From an uncultured Planctomycetales bacterium (GTDB lineage Bacteria > Planctomycetota > Planctomycetia > Pirellulales > S012-138), in NCBI GenBank assembly GCA_937982665.1, contig CALJLD010000018.1:1-64000 (forward strand): a stretch of 64,000 bases of DNA, written 5' to 3'. Under the pieces are notes generated by a model. That model had not been told where the DNA came from. It did no database searches and saw nothing but the letters and a program-made list of their open reading frames with translations. Below, piece after piece: positions 1 to 10,100 of the stretch. The position numbers and the translations under genes were made by a program. The stretch's first letter is position 1; each line of letters starts with the position of its first letter.

Positions 1-388
1 TGGCTCCGTTGTCATTGGATGCATGGTTTTCCCCGGCATGATCCGGAGTTGAACTCCCCCACCAGATGCTGATGGAAACCGCAACCAGGACGAGCGCGGC
101 GGCCGCCACAAACCAGCCAACGCCGCGAGCTCCAATGAAACCTGCCCTGCGAACCTCCTCCTGCTGCTTCACGAACTCCGTTCCGGACGAAGGACTGGTG
201 GCCATCGCAGTGGCCCGTTCTTGCCAAAACGAAGTTGCAAGCGAGAGCGAAAGCTGCAACTGAGCCATTTGGGCCTGGCAGTCAGTGCAGAGTTCCAAAT
301 GAACTCGAACTGCGTTCGCCTGATCGTCGGAGAGCTCACCGTCGGCCAGCGCGATCAAATCGTCCGCGTATGCTTCGCAGGTTTTCAT
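1..388 (-). CDS. Anti-sigma factor with zinc-finger (zf-HC2) domain, 3' end cut by window edge
   Basis: The reverse strand is open for 129 residues and runs off the window at base 1. The N-terminus carries the ZAS-type zinc motif: C4, then H30-x3-C34-x2-C37 (HLELCTDC). One transmembrane segment follows at about residues 92-109 (GWFVAAAALVLVAVSISIW), and the chain then enters a hydrophilic, presumably periplasmic part. In this family the cytoplasmic zinc domain sequesters an ECF sigma factor until a signal releases it. The gene lies directly downstream of the sigma gene, and the order sigma then anti-sigma is typical. The ATG at 388 puts the first Cys at residue 4, as in relatives. A TTG at 424 overlaps the sigma stop codon and is a possible alternative start that would couple translation. 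Confidence 0.85.
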   Translation of the reverse strand, partial: MKTCEAYADDLIALADGELSDDQANAVRVHLELCTDCQAQMAQLQLSLSLATSFWQERATAMATSPSSGTEFVKQQEEVRRAGFIGARGVGWFVAAAALVLVAVSISIWWGSSTPDHAGENHASNDNGA

Positions 389-420
389 GGCATCAGTAAC
401 CGTTTTCCATTCGTGTTTGC

Positions 421-1251
421 TCAAGCTTCGTGGATTCCGCGCGTATTCAATGCGGCCGCCAGTCGACGTCGGGCGGTCTTCAGCCGCGTGCGAATTGTTG
501 AGTCGCTGGTTTGCAGCACTGCGGCAATCTCGCGCGAGTTCTGATCGTGGAAGTAACGCAAGACCAGGACTTCGCGAAGTTCGTTCGGCATCATGTCCAA
601 AGCCTGGCGAATGAGCTCGCGTTGTTCTTTGTGGATGACCGTCGCGGTCACATCCTCGGACGGGTCTGTGTTCGATTGTGTTCTTGATTGTGGTTGGTCA
701 GTGCTTGTCGATTGCCCGGCCTCGGCCAAAAATTGACCGTTGTCTGCACGCCCATTGGTCAGCTTTTGCCAGACTCTTCGCCAGCGCGAGTGCTTACGCC
801 CCTCCTGTTTGCAGCAATTGATCGTCACGCGAAACAGCCAGCGGCGAATCTCATCGTTTGTCCGTTGTTGTGTGTTCAACTGCGTTGCTTTTATGTAGAC
901 GTCCTGCAGAACGTCCGCTGGCGAAATGTTCGGAAGCGAACTGCCTGCCCCCAACGCCGCGGCCAGACGCAGCAGCTCAGGGCGAATTGCCTGCCACACT
1001 TCCACCAGCCTGCTCGCCGGCAATCGCGATGAATTGTCAGCTGGCAAGCCGATGTGATTCCGTTGCGAGTTCGCCTTGAGGTTGTTCGCACTGGCCGCCT
1101 GCAACGTGGCCTTGGTCTCCTCGCGATTGGCGTCAACGTGCTCACTTGCTTCCGCGCCGTCACTTCGGCTGGCGTCACAACCACGAAACCGAGCGATGTC
1201 ATTCGCCGGCGCAATCGCGGATTTGTTTTTGCTGACGCCGATGCCCGACAT
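421..1251 (-). CDS. ECF-type RNA polymerase sigma factor
   Basis: This is a sigma-70 family protein of the ECF type. Region 2 is visible around LRLAAALGAG...DVLQDVYIKATQ...RRWLFRVTINCCKQE, and region 4 near the C-terminus as LREVLVLRYFHDQNSREIAAVL followed by a helix-turn-helix and basic tail (RTRLKTARRRLAAAL). A Gln/Ser/Thr/Asp-rich linker separates the two. It should direct RNA polymerase to a small regulon and be held inactive by the zinc-finger protein encoded just downstream. The start is uncertain. The frame is open upstream to a TTG at 1389, but the first 100 or so residues are low-complexity and unlike the family. The ATG at 1251 is used here; a start closer to region 2 (GTG codons near 1010) would give a more usual length of about 190 residues. 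Confidence 0.82.
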   Translation of the reverse strand: MSGIGVSKNKSAIAPANDIARFRGCDASRSDGAEASEHVDANREETKATLQAASANNLKANSQRNHIGLPADNSSRLPASRLVEVWQAIRPELLRLAAALGAGSSLPNISPADVLQDVYIKATQLNTQQRTNDEIRRWLFRVTINCCKQEGRKHSRWRRVWQKLTNGRADNGQFLAEAGQSTSTDQPQSRTQSNTDPSEDVTATVIHKEQRELIRQALDMMPNELREVLVLRYFHDQNSREIAAVLQTSDSTIRTRLKTARRRLAAALNTRGIHEA

Positions 1252-1476
1252 GGCCTGTGCCTGATGGAGCGTTTGCCGCCTCGTCGCTGTGGAAGAACAA
1301 CGCGCGGCGGGGCGAAAGTGTTGCCGGAATCTTCCAGAATCTGGAATCCAATCGTACTCAGCAAACCGTGGCGTGAAAAAAAATGCCAATCAGCCGAATA
1401 CGCAGCCGTCATCGCTAGTGTGCGAGAGACAGCGAATTCCAGCAGTGAGCCGAGAATCAAGGCTGGTCGTCAAGGA

Positions 1477-4116
1477 TCAGTCGTGTTGATGTCCGTGTTC
1501 GCCGCCGCGACCTCGCCCGCCGCCGATCTGTTCGCCAAAGAAGATGGCGTTGGTGAACAGTCGATTGGTGCCGTACCAGAAGCCGCGGAAGTTGGGATCG
1601 TCGGCAAACATGATCACACGACCCCGGCCGGAGGGTTCAGCCAGCACGGCGGCCGAGCCGCGAAGTTTGTTCAGGTTCTCCGACGAGACATAGCCGGCAA
1701 TCAGCGGGTCTTGAGTGTAGGCCACCGGAGTGTTGTAAGGGCTGGCCGAAGCTGATGGCATCACCGAACCCGAACGGAAGACCGGCAACCGCGATGACGT
1801 CATGCCGTAGCCGAGCGGGTGTGTGAGATCGACATCGGTTGTGAAGATCGCCCCGGCGATCAGATCCAGTGCGGCGTCATTTCCGGCCGACGTGTAAGGA
1901 CGCCGTGCGTTGTTGTGCGCATGTTCGTCGCCGTCGGAATCCGCTTGATAGGTCACTGCGGCCAATCCCTGGCTGGCGACATAATCGACCGCCCCGCCGA
2001 AAGCGATCAACGTTCCGCCGCGATTGACAAAGCGACGGACTTCTTCCAGCGTCGAGGCGTTCATGTCATATCGCCCGCTGACGAGAACGATGCTCGTGTA
2101 CTGCGACAAATCCGCGCGACCCAGATCATCCACATCGATGAGCGAAACAGGCACCCGAATGCGCTGATCGAGCAGGTGCCAAACCTCGCCAGCTTGATAG
2201 GTGCTTGCGCCTCCGCCGGTAACGAGGATGACTTTCGGCTTCGTGATCGGAGCGAAGTTCGCGCTTCCCAGGTCAATGCCTTCAGGCGTCAATCCGCCTG
2301 TGATGGCGAAGCTGGGGAGCCCGTCGACTTTGGCGATTTTCTGCAACAACTCATGGATGGCATCTCGATTCTCCGGCTGCACTCCTAACGGGATCATCAG
2401 TGTGCCGTGGCGGAAACTCTTGCGCCCTTGATTCGTTTCTGTCGCGAACGGCTCTTTAGCAACGTGCACAGTCACGTCGGCATCGAGCAGGCGATGCAAA
2501 GCTCGGGGAGCGTAATAGCCACGACCATCCAACAAATACGCGAGCGTGTCTTTCTTCTTGGACGGAGCTTGAGCCTGGGGGAAGTCCTGACCGGTTGCCG
2601 TTTGGCCCAGCCATTCCTCAGGCAAATGGTCGCGAACTTCGCCATGTTGCAAGTTGAACGCCGAAGGCAAACCCCAGGCGGAAACATCATAAAAGATGTT
2701 CTCCTTAAACTCGGTGCGGTTCTCAAACAAGCAAGTCAGAAAGCGATACTCCTCCTGTCGGCAAGGCACAACCACGGCTTCGCCTTTGCGGAAGGTCTGT
2801 CCTTCGTACTGCACATCTTGCGCGAGTTTGTAGGCTTCAATCTTGTGCCGGCCCAGGATCTCCAGGAACGCGTGCAAACGTGCGGGATCATGCGGCGCGG
2901 CAAAGAGATGCCCTTGAATCTCCGCATTCCTGGCGATGGCCAGCGAGTCCTCATAGAAATCGTGCTGAAAGGTTAGCAGTTCCTGGCGAAGCTCGCGTGT
3001 CGCCTGCAAGCTGCTCATCGACGCCATCACTTGATTGCGAATGGTGAACGGGAACGTCAGTTCGCCGTGAATGGTCTGTTGCTTGAGACCGCGCGAGCTG
3101 GCTTGTTCAAAGAGAATTCCGACGGCCCCATGCAGGTCAGGGTAGGTCGACCCTTTGCCCATGTAGAAATCGTCAAAGCCTTCCTGGGTGTAGTACAAGC
3201 TGCCGGCTTTGTCCAAGAGCGCCGCATGACGCTTGGCGAACTCGCCAGTCAGATCGATTGTGCGTTGCGGGACGAGCGGATTGTTGCGGAGCGGTTCGCC
3301 AGGTTGAAAAAAGAACGTGGAGTTGCTCCCCATCTCGTGAAAGTCGAGCTGCACGTTGGGCTTCCAGCGATGGTACATCTCAAGCCGGCCTTGGCTTTCC
3401 GGATGCACGGCCGGTAGCCAATCACGATTGAGATCAAACCAGTAGTAGTTTGTGCGGCCATTGGGCCACGGCTCGCGATGTTCGCGATGCAGCGGATCGT
3501 CGCTCGGCGTTTGGCCGCGGTTCTCATTCGCCCAATTGGCGAAGCGTTCAAAGCCGTCAGGATTCAAGCAGGGATCAAGCAGGATGACCGTGTTCTTGAG
3601 CAACTGTTCGTGGTCTTCGCATTGCGCGGCCGCCAGGTAGTAGGCAACAAGTGGAGCAGCGTTTCCGCCCGAGGCTTCATTCCCGTGAACGCTGTAGCCC
3701 ATGTTGATGACGGCCGGCTGTTGCGTGATGTCGACAGCATCGCCATAGCGCGGATCAATGAACTGCAAGTGTTGCTGGCGAATGGTTTCAAGATTCTTGT
3801 GATTCTCCGGCGATGTGATGAACAACATCACTTGCGGCCGGCCGCCATGCGAATGGCTGAACTCTTCGATCGTCACGCGGGGCGAGACTTCGGCCAGCTT
3901 CCGCATATAGGCCACTAGCTGGTGGTGATGGATGTGCCGCTCACCAATTTGAAAGCCCAGGAACTCCTGCGGTGTGGGGACGGCTTCGTCGTAGGTGGTT
4001 CCCTCAGGCAGGTAGTAGTCGAGCGGGATCTCACCTGAGTAGGCAGCGGTGAAGAAGCAGCCCAAGAAAAGGACGAAGCAAAGCAAAGAAGCAATCGTGC
4101 GAATCAAGGAAGGCAT
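1477..4116 (-). CDS. Exported M14-family zinc carboxypeptidase-like protein with C-terminal GATase-like domain
   Basis: This is an 879-residue secreted protein. A signal peptide covers roughly residues 1-27 (MPSLIRTIASLLCFVLFLGC...). The M14 zinc site is complete: H144-x2-E147 in VHGNEASGG, the third ligand H260 in LDFHEMGS, and a catalytic Glu at about 337 in GILFEQASSRG. DLNRDW, also typical of the family, lies between them. Residues from about 640 to 860 resemble a class I glutamine-amidotransferase-like fold (VILVTGGGAS..., RFVNRGGTLIAFGG) of the kind found as an accessory domain in large M14 proteins. The C-terminus is Gly/Arg/His-rich (GGGRGRGGEHGHQHD). The likely role is periplasmic or extracellular peptide degradation. 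The ATG at 4116 starts the signal peptide cleanly; a TTG at 4137 is the alternative. Confidence 0.88.
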   Translation of the reverse strand: MPSLIRTIASLLCFVLFLGCFFTAAYSGEIPLDYYLPEGTTYDEAVPTPQEFLGFQIGERHIHHHQLVAYMRKLAEVSPRVTIEEFSHSHGGRPQVMLFITSPENHKNLETIRQQHLQFIDPRYGDAVDITQQPAVINMGYSVHGNEASGGNAAPLVAYYLAAAQCEDHEQLLKNTVILLDPCLNPDGFERFANWANENRGQTPSDDPLHREHREPWPNGRTNYYWFDLNRDWLPAVHPESQGRLEMYHRWKPNVQLDFHEMGSNSTFFFQPGEPLRNNPLVPQRTIDLTGEFAKRHAALLDKAGSLYYTQEGFDDFYMGKGSTYPDLHGAVGILFEQASSRGLKQQTIHGELTFPFTIRNQVMASMSSLQATRELRQELLTFQHDFYEDSLAIARNAEIQGHLFAAPHDPARLHAFLEILGRHKIEAYKLAQDVQYEGQTFRKGEAVVVPCRQEEYRFLTCLFENRTEFKENIFYDVSAWGLPSAFNLQHGEVRDHLPEEWLGQTATGQDFPQAQAPSKKKDTLAYLLDGRGYYAPRALHRLLDADVTVHVAKEPFATETNQGRKSFRHGTLMIPLGVQPENRDAIHELLQKIAKVDGLPSFAITGGLTPEGIDLGSANFAPITKPKVILVTGGGASTYQAGEVWHLLDQRIRVPVSLIDVDDLGRADLSQYTSIVLVSGRYDMNASTLEEVRRFVNRGGTLIAFGGAVDYVASQGLAAVTYQADSDGDEHAHNNARRPYTSAGNDAALDLIAGAIFTTDVDLTHPLGYGMTSSRLPVFRSGSVMPSASASPYNTPVAYTQDPLIAGYVSSENLNKLRGSAAVLAEPSGRGRVIMFADDPNFRGFWYGTNRLFTNAIFFGEQIGGGRGRGGEHGHQHD

Positions 4117-4398
4117 ATCAAAAGCTGTTTGAGTCAAGAGAATCGCGTGGAGTCACAAGTGTTTGGCGTGATGCTTTGCGAAGTTACGCCGCGGAGCGAT
4201 CGGATTTTCGCAAGCGCCTTACAAGCTTCCGGCTATTATGATTGCCGCTCGCCGAGTTGCAGCCGCAAAACGGGCGAATGTTGCGGGGCCGCGCGACTTA
4301 GAGGCGACAGTACCGCCATCTCTCCAGGCCAGGCGAATCAACAAGCCGCTAAAAGAGCGACCACCATCCAATACTTCGGAAGCAACCAGCGGAGCCCA

Positions 4399-6429
4399 CT
4401 ATTGCAGCAGTTGTTTCCCAAACAAGTAGTTCAGCATCCCATCAGTGCCTTCAATGCGTAGGATCGGATAGACACCCATTTGCGGAGCGGAAGGAACTTC
4501 ACTGCCCTGGAGCATGCCGTTGCCATCTTTGTCGGCTTGTGCAACGAGCGCGGTGGACAGTCGCTTCCAGGCCGCAACACGCGGACTTGTGATCGGCTGA
4601 GCATCGTAGTCTCGGCGTGAGTCCTCCGGTTGATCGAATTTGACAAGACGCAACGAGGGGAACGTCAGCAAAGAATCCACGCTGGCATCATCAAGAGAAC
4701 TTGGCAGTTCCAGAAACTGGAGGTTGGATAGCCCGGAAAGCGAGTTCAAGCCCACCGACGTGATCCTTGTACCGCCAAGCGAAAGTTGTCGCAAGTTCGC
4801 AAGCGATGCCAAATGCGCCAATCCCTCGTCTGTAATCCATGTGTTCGAAACGTCGAGTGACTCCAAGTTCGGAAACGCCCTGACAATTTCGAGCACGCCA
4901 TCGTCATCCAGATAGGTATCCCACAGCTTGGCAATGATGACGTTGGGAAATTCCCCAAGCGCATCCAAGTGCAGGCTTTGTGCCGGCGTTAGCCTCACGT
5001 CACTTGGGTCTGCAGCAAAGGCATCGCCGCTTGCCAGTCCGGATCGGATCTCGGCAATTCTCTCGGCCGTGGGCGCAGCAAGGCTGGCGATTGGGCGCGG
5101 GAGAATATCAACTTCGAATGCTTGCTCGTGATCTTCAAACAAGTGCAAGGGGCGGCTCAGCGGTCTTTGCGGCGTACGGCCAAGCCCCACGGAAATTTCC
5201 TTCAACTCCGCGTATTGTTGCAGCACTTCCCAACTCTGAGGTGTCACGCGATTCTCCGCCAGCAGCAGGCTTTCCAGTTGGGGCAGTCGATGCAGCACGG
5301 CAAGACCGGCATCCGTCACTTCCGTCGCCTGCAGATCGAGAGATTTCAACTCGGGAAACTTCTCGACAAGAACCGCCATGTCAGCATCATTCACGCTGGA
5401 ATGCGAAATGTTCAGCCGGGAAAGCGGCAGTTGCGGCCATGCGTCAAGTTGTTTGACGACCGCTCCGGGAGCACCAAAGGAGCGCAGCTTGGGAAGCTGC
5501 TTCAATAGCGGAACAATCTCTTCGTCCTTCAGCCGATAGTCGTCGTATCCATGAATGATTAACTCTTCCAGGTTCTGCAATTTCGCCAGGTTGTGCGCCC
5601 ACGACGGATCCGCGAGATAGATCGATAGTCTTTGCAGTTGCGTAAGGTCCAACAGTGGTGCCAACTCCGCGTTGTGCTGCTGAACTACCCTTTGATAGCG
5701 ACCGCTCTCATCGGAAAATTGCGGAATGCGTGTCAGAACGTTCTCAAACTCCAATGACCGCAATCTTTGGCAGCGGGCCAGCATGCGGAACTCTGCGGCG
5801 CGGAACGCGCTCCAATCGCCGGGCACACTGTTCACAGCGAGAATCTCTTTGAGAGAGCCTTCGCCTACGGCACGAATCAGCCAGGCGGGCGGATCATCGA
5901 AGACTTTTGTCTCCAAACGAACATAAGGACTGTTGACGGCGATTGTCCGGATGATCTCTTCATCGCTCCTGTGCAGAGTTACGGACGGATTCCGTTGGCG
6001 GAATTCGTCCATCGCGGCGCTACTGACCAACGTGGAATCCAGCACGATCCCGGTGAGAGATTCGCTGGGACGAATCTGCTCCAGCGTTTTATCTTCGACG
6101 TGTTCCCCCTGCAGGATAAGCGTCCTAATCCATGGCAAGTTTTCGGTCGCTGCCAACATCTCTGGCGACACCGCTTCGCCAGCCAGCCTGACGGAGATCG
6201 CTTCTCGGCAAACTTCGTCACCCAGGAATGGTCTCAGCCATTTTTGTCCCGCGCGGAATTCGCACTGCGCTCCGTCAGCGATCATCTTGGACGAGACTTT
6301 CCATTGCGCTACGTATGGTGCAATGTTGGCCGCCCAGATGGCGCAAATCGCGGCGATCAGCGTGATGAATACCAGGAGCGTCCGCAGCCGGACCTGATAC
6401 CAGGCAAAGTTGGCAACCCTTCGTTTCAT
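4399..6429 (-). CDS. Membrane-anchored leucine-rich-repeat protein
   Basis: This 676-residue protein has an N-terminal membrane anchor (RLRTLLVFITLIAAICAIWAA, about residues 13-33). The preceding RLRTLL resembles the SLRTLL motif common before the first helix of planctomycete membrane proteins. The rest is a long extracytoplasmic domain with leucine-rich repeats of the GLAHLASLANLRQLSLGGTRI type, clearest at about 330-400 and 510-610. The last 60 residues contain an EF-hand-like loop (DKDGNGMLQGSE). No catalytic motif is seen, so a binding or scaffolding role is inferred. The ATG at 6429 places the anchor immediately after a short basic N-terminus; the frame is open 22 codons further upstream to 6495 without added similarity. 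Confidence 0.8.
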   Translation of the reverse strand: MKRRVANFAWYQVRLRTLLVFITLIAAICAIWAANIAPYVAQWKVSSKMIADGAQCEFRAGQKWLRPFLGDEVCREAISVRLAGEAVSPEMLAATENLPWIRTLILQGEHVEDKTLEQIRPSESLTGIVLDSTLVSSAAMDEFRQRNPSVTLHRSDEEIIRTIAVNSPYVRLETKVFDDPPAWLIRAVGEGSLKEILAVNSVPGDWSAFRAAEFRMLARCQRLRSLEFENVLTRIPQFSDESGRYQRVVQQHNAELAPLLDLTQLQRLSIYLADPSWAHNLAKLQNLEELIIHGYDDYRLKDEEIVPLLKQLPKLRSFGAPGAVVKQLDAWPQLPLSRLNISHSSVNDADMAVLVEKFPELKSLDLQATEVTDAGLAVLHRLPQLESLLLAENRVTPQSWEVLQQYAELKEISVGLGRTPQRPLSRPLHLFEDHEQAFEVDILPRPIASLAAPTAERIAEIRSGLASGDAFAADPSDVRLTPAQSLHLDALGEFPNVIIAKLWDTYLDDDGVLEIVRAFPNLESLDVSNTWITDEGLAHLASLANLRQLSLGGTRITSVGLNSLSGLSNLQFLELPSSLDDASVDSLLTFPSLRLVKFDQPEDSRRDYDAQPITSPRVAAWKRLSTALVAQADKDGNGMLQGSEVPSAPQMGVYPILRIEGTDGMLNYLFGKQLLQ

Positions 6430-7139
6430 ACACGTAGGATATCGAGCAACCGAAAAGATGTGCAAATCCTGAAACGCATACCTTGATGGAGACATTCATC
6501 CAATCAACAGGGGAAACGGCTTGCGTGTAGCGCGAGCAATGACGACTGTGAGTTCCGCCGACAAGCAACTTCGCCAACAGATCATGTTGCCGAATGCTCC
6601 AAGTTCCCTCCTCAGCTCCATTGCTGACCGATCAATTCCTCGATCTCCGCATTCGTCTGCTCGCACTTGCCATCACATGGGCGGAACAAGAGCTCTGAAG
6701 CTAAGAAGACATATAGACGCGATGCATTGAGACGACCTCATACAGTGCTTTGTCTGCTCCGTTCCGTTGGTAGGGGGACGTTACGATCAAGTCGGCGATG
6801 TCGCCAAATGTGGTCCGTTGGCGCCAAGCATCATGTGCCTTTCGTGTCGCTTCAGGTCGTCACGATGCAAAAGGCCATGGGAAAGAACCTCGGCGCTGCA
6901 ACGTGCAGCCAGGAGTCGGCGTGTTGTAGCGATGTTGGGGCGTATACTATGGATGATAACCCGCGCAGTCGGCGAAAGCCGCCCCCACAAGCCGGCGATT
7001 GCTGCGGTAAACTTGTGTATTCGCCACGACAGCGAAGGCAGGAATCGCCCGCGGGATTGGTTATACTGCTGGCGACATTCTCATGAGATTCGCAGCCGTC
7101 ATCCGTCCGTTACTCCATCGTCGTAGACCACAGCTCGTG
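6430..7139. other. Divergent intergenic region, no gene recognised
   Basis: About 710 bases separate the minus-strand LRR gene from the plus-strand DUF1549 gene. Reading frames of up to about 139 codons here have no signal, domain or plausible composition. Visible structure is limited to a short perfect hairpin at 6895-6909 (GCTGCA-ACG-TGCAGC) and two TATACT hexamers (6942-6952 region and 7062-7067). The second lies 73 bases before the next start and could be a -10 box, though no good -35 is visible. Promoters for both flanking genes probably lie here. Confidence 0.5.
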
Positions 7140-10100
7140 ATGAACTTTCGTTCCAAGCTCGCTCCGATTTTCTTTCTTGGCGGACTCGCTCTGTTATTCG
7201 CCTGTGCGTTTTCTGGCGCTCAGGCCGATCCGCAACAACAGCCGGCAGCTGAGATCCCGGATGTGATTGAGTTCAACCGAGATGTGCGGCCGATCCTTTC
7301 GGACAACTGTTTCCACTGCCACGGGCCGGATCGCAACAAACGCGAGGCCGACCTGCGGCTCGATACGCAAGCTGGCCTGTTGGGCGAAACGGCCGGCAAC
7401 GAACATCAGGGCGGTGTTGTCTCGCCAGGAAAGCCGGATGAGAGCGAGTTGCTTCGTCGGATTACCAGCGAAGAAGACTACGAACACATGCCGCCGCCGG
7501 ACAGCAACAAGACGCTGTCAGAGCGGCAGATCGAGATCATTCGCCGCTGGATTGAGCAAGGTGCACAATACCAGGGGCATTGGGCCTATCTGCCGCTACG
7601 TCCGCAGAGCGAAATGGAATTGCCAGCGGAAATTACCAGTGACAGCGCCGCGATTGATCACTTCGTACAACAACAACGAAAGCGCCACAACTTGCAGGCA
7701 GCTCAACCGGCCGATGATGTGACGCTCTTACGCCGTCTGCACTTTGACGTTGTGGGCTTGCCGCCCATGCCTGAGGAAGTTGTCGCGTTCTTGCATGATG
7801 AGTCTCCTAATGCCTACGAGCGGCAGGTGGATCGCCTGTTGGCATCGCCGCACTTTGGCGAGCGAATGGCTATGTGGTGGTTGGACCTGGTCCGCTATGC
7901 CGACACTGTGGGCTATCACGGCGATCAGGACATCAGCGTTTCGCCGTTTCGTGATTACGTCATCCAGTCGTTCAATGAGAACAAGCCGTTCGATCAATTC
8001 ACCATCGAACAGCTTGCGGGCGACTTGCTCGATTCGCCCAGTCAGACCGAGTTGATTGGCTCCGGTTACAACCGCTTGGGGATGATGAGTGCCGAAGGAG
8101 GCGTGCAGGATAAGGAGTATCTGGCCAAGTACATTGCCGAGCGTGTCCGCAATGTTTCCGGTACGTGGCTCGGCGTGACGATGGGCTGCTGCGAATGCCA
8201 CGATCACAAGTTTGATCCGTTCAGCACGCGCGAGTTCTACATGATGGAAGCGTTCTTCGCCGACATCAAAGAGCGAGGGCTGTACTCCGGCGCGAACAAC
8301 GATGGCAACTGGGGTCCTTCCATCAAAGTCCCCACGGCGGAACAGCAAGACAAGATGCAGCGGTTTGATGAGCAGATCGCTCAACTCAAAACGACATTGC
8401 AAACACCAACGGCGGAACTGGCCGCCGCTCAAGCCACGTGGGAAGAATCGCAGCCGGTTTGGACCGTGCTGCCGCCGGAGTCAGCCGGTTCCAAGAACGG
8501 CGCGACACTGACCACGCAAGCCGACAACTCTGTGCTGGCCAGCGGCGAATCGCCAGCGATGGACACGTACACCGTAACGATCGCCGATGTGCCGCATGAC
8601 GTGACCGCGCTGCGACTGGAAGTGTTGCCGGACGATTCGCTTCCCAATAAAGGGCCCGGCCGCGCTGGCAATGGCAACTTCGTGCTCAGCGAATTTATCG
8701 TCAAGGCACAAATGCCCAATGGTGAAGAGCGCATTGTGCCAATTGCTTCGGCAATCGCTACGCACGAACAACCGGACAACGGTGGCAAGAACCCCTTCGG
8801 CAAATGGCCGATCGCCGCGGCAATCGACCATGACGAACAAGGCGAGACCTGGGGTTGGGCCATCCTGAATGAAACCGGCAAGCCGCACGTTGCCGTGTTT
8901 CAACTTGAGGAAGCTTTGCAGCAAGGGGCGACGCTGACCATCCAACTGCAACAGAACCACACAAATCCCAAGCACACGATCGGCAGTTTTCGTCTGTCGG
9001 GCACAGCTTCTCCTTCGCCACAAGATGGCAACTTGTTGGCTCCGGCCGAGATCGCAGAGTTGGTGGCGGTTGATGCGGACGCGCGCTCGCCACAGCAAGT
9101 CGAACAACTGGCCGCCTACTATCGCAGTATCGCTCCGGCCCTTGAGCCAACTCGCCAAGAGCTGGCCAAGGTGGAGAAATCCAGAACGGCACTCGATAAA
9201 CAAATCACCACAACACCCATCACGCAAAGTGTGGAGCCGCGCACCATTCGCGTTCTTGCCCGAGGGAACTGGCAAGACGAAACGGGCGACGTCGTTTTGC
9301 CTGGCTTCCCGCAAGCGTTGACGGCGGAGGAAACCTGCACAGTGGTAGAAGATCGCTTGACGCGGCTCGACCTCGCGCACTGGATCACGGCGAATGACAA
9401 CCCGTTGACGGCGCGCGTACTCGTGAATCGCATCTGGAAGCTCTACTTTGGCGCTGGGCTGTCGCGCAAGCTTGACGACCTGGGCGCACAAGGCGAACCG
9501 CCTTCGCATCCGCTGTTACTGGACTACCTGGCCGGGCGTCTGATTGAGTCGGGTTGGGACGTCAAAGCTCTGATCAAGTCCATCTTGCTCAGCGAGACTT
9601 ATCGGCAATCCTCGTTAACCGCGGCGGAAGTTCTGGCGGCCGATCCGACCAATCGCTGGCTCGCGCGGCAAAACCGCTTCCGCCTGGATGCGGAGTTGGT
9701 GCGCGACAATGCTTTGGCGGTCAGCGGACTTGTGGTGGACGACGTTGGCGGCCGAAGTGTGAAGCCCTATCAACCGCCTGGTTATTGGGCCTATCTGAAT
9801 TTCCCCACACGCGAATGGCAAAACGGGTCCGGCGAGGAACTCTACCGCCGCGGTTTGTATACGCACTGGCAACGTCAGTACCTGCATCCCAGCTTGTTGG
9901 CCTTTGATGCTCCCACGCGCGAGGAGTGCACGGCCGACCGACCGCGTTCCAACACACCGCTGCAATCGCTGGTCTTGCTGAATGACCCCAGCTACGTGGA
10001 AGCGGCGCGAGCCTTCGCAGAACTCATCTTGCGCGATGGGGGAACAAGCACGACCGATCGACTCAACTTCGCCTACGGTCGGGCACTCTCGCGCTCCACG

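Noticed and set aside
6667..7126. Two overlapping plus-strand frames of about 120-140 codons before the DUF1549 gene.
   Set aside because: No domain, poor composition, and they overlap the real start region; they read as chance frames in GC-rich DNA.
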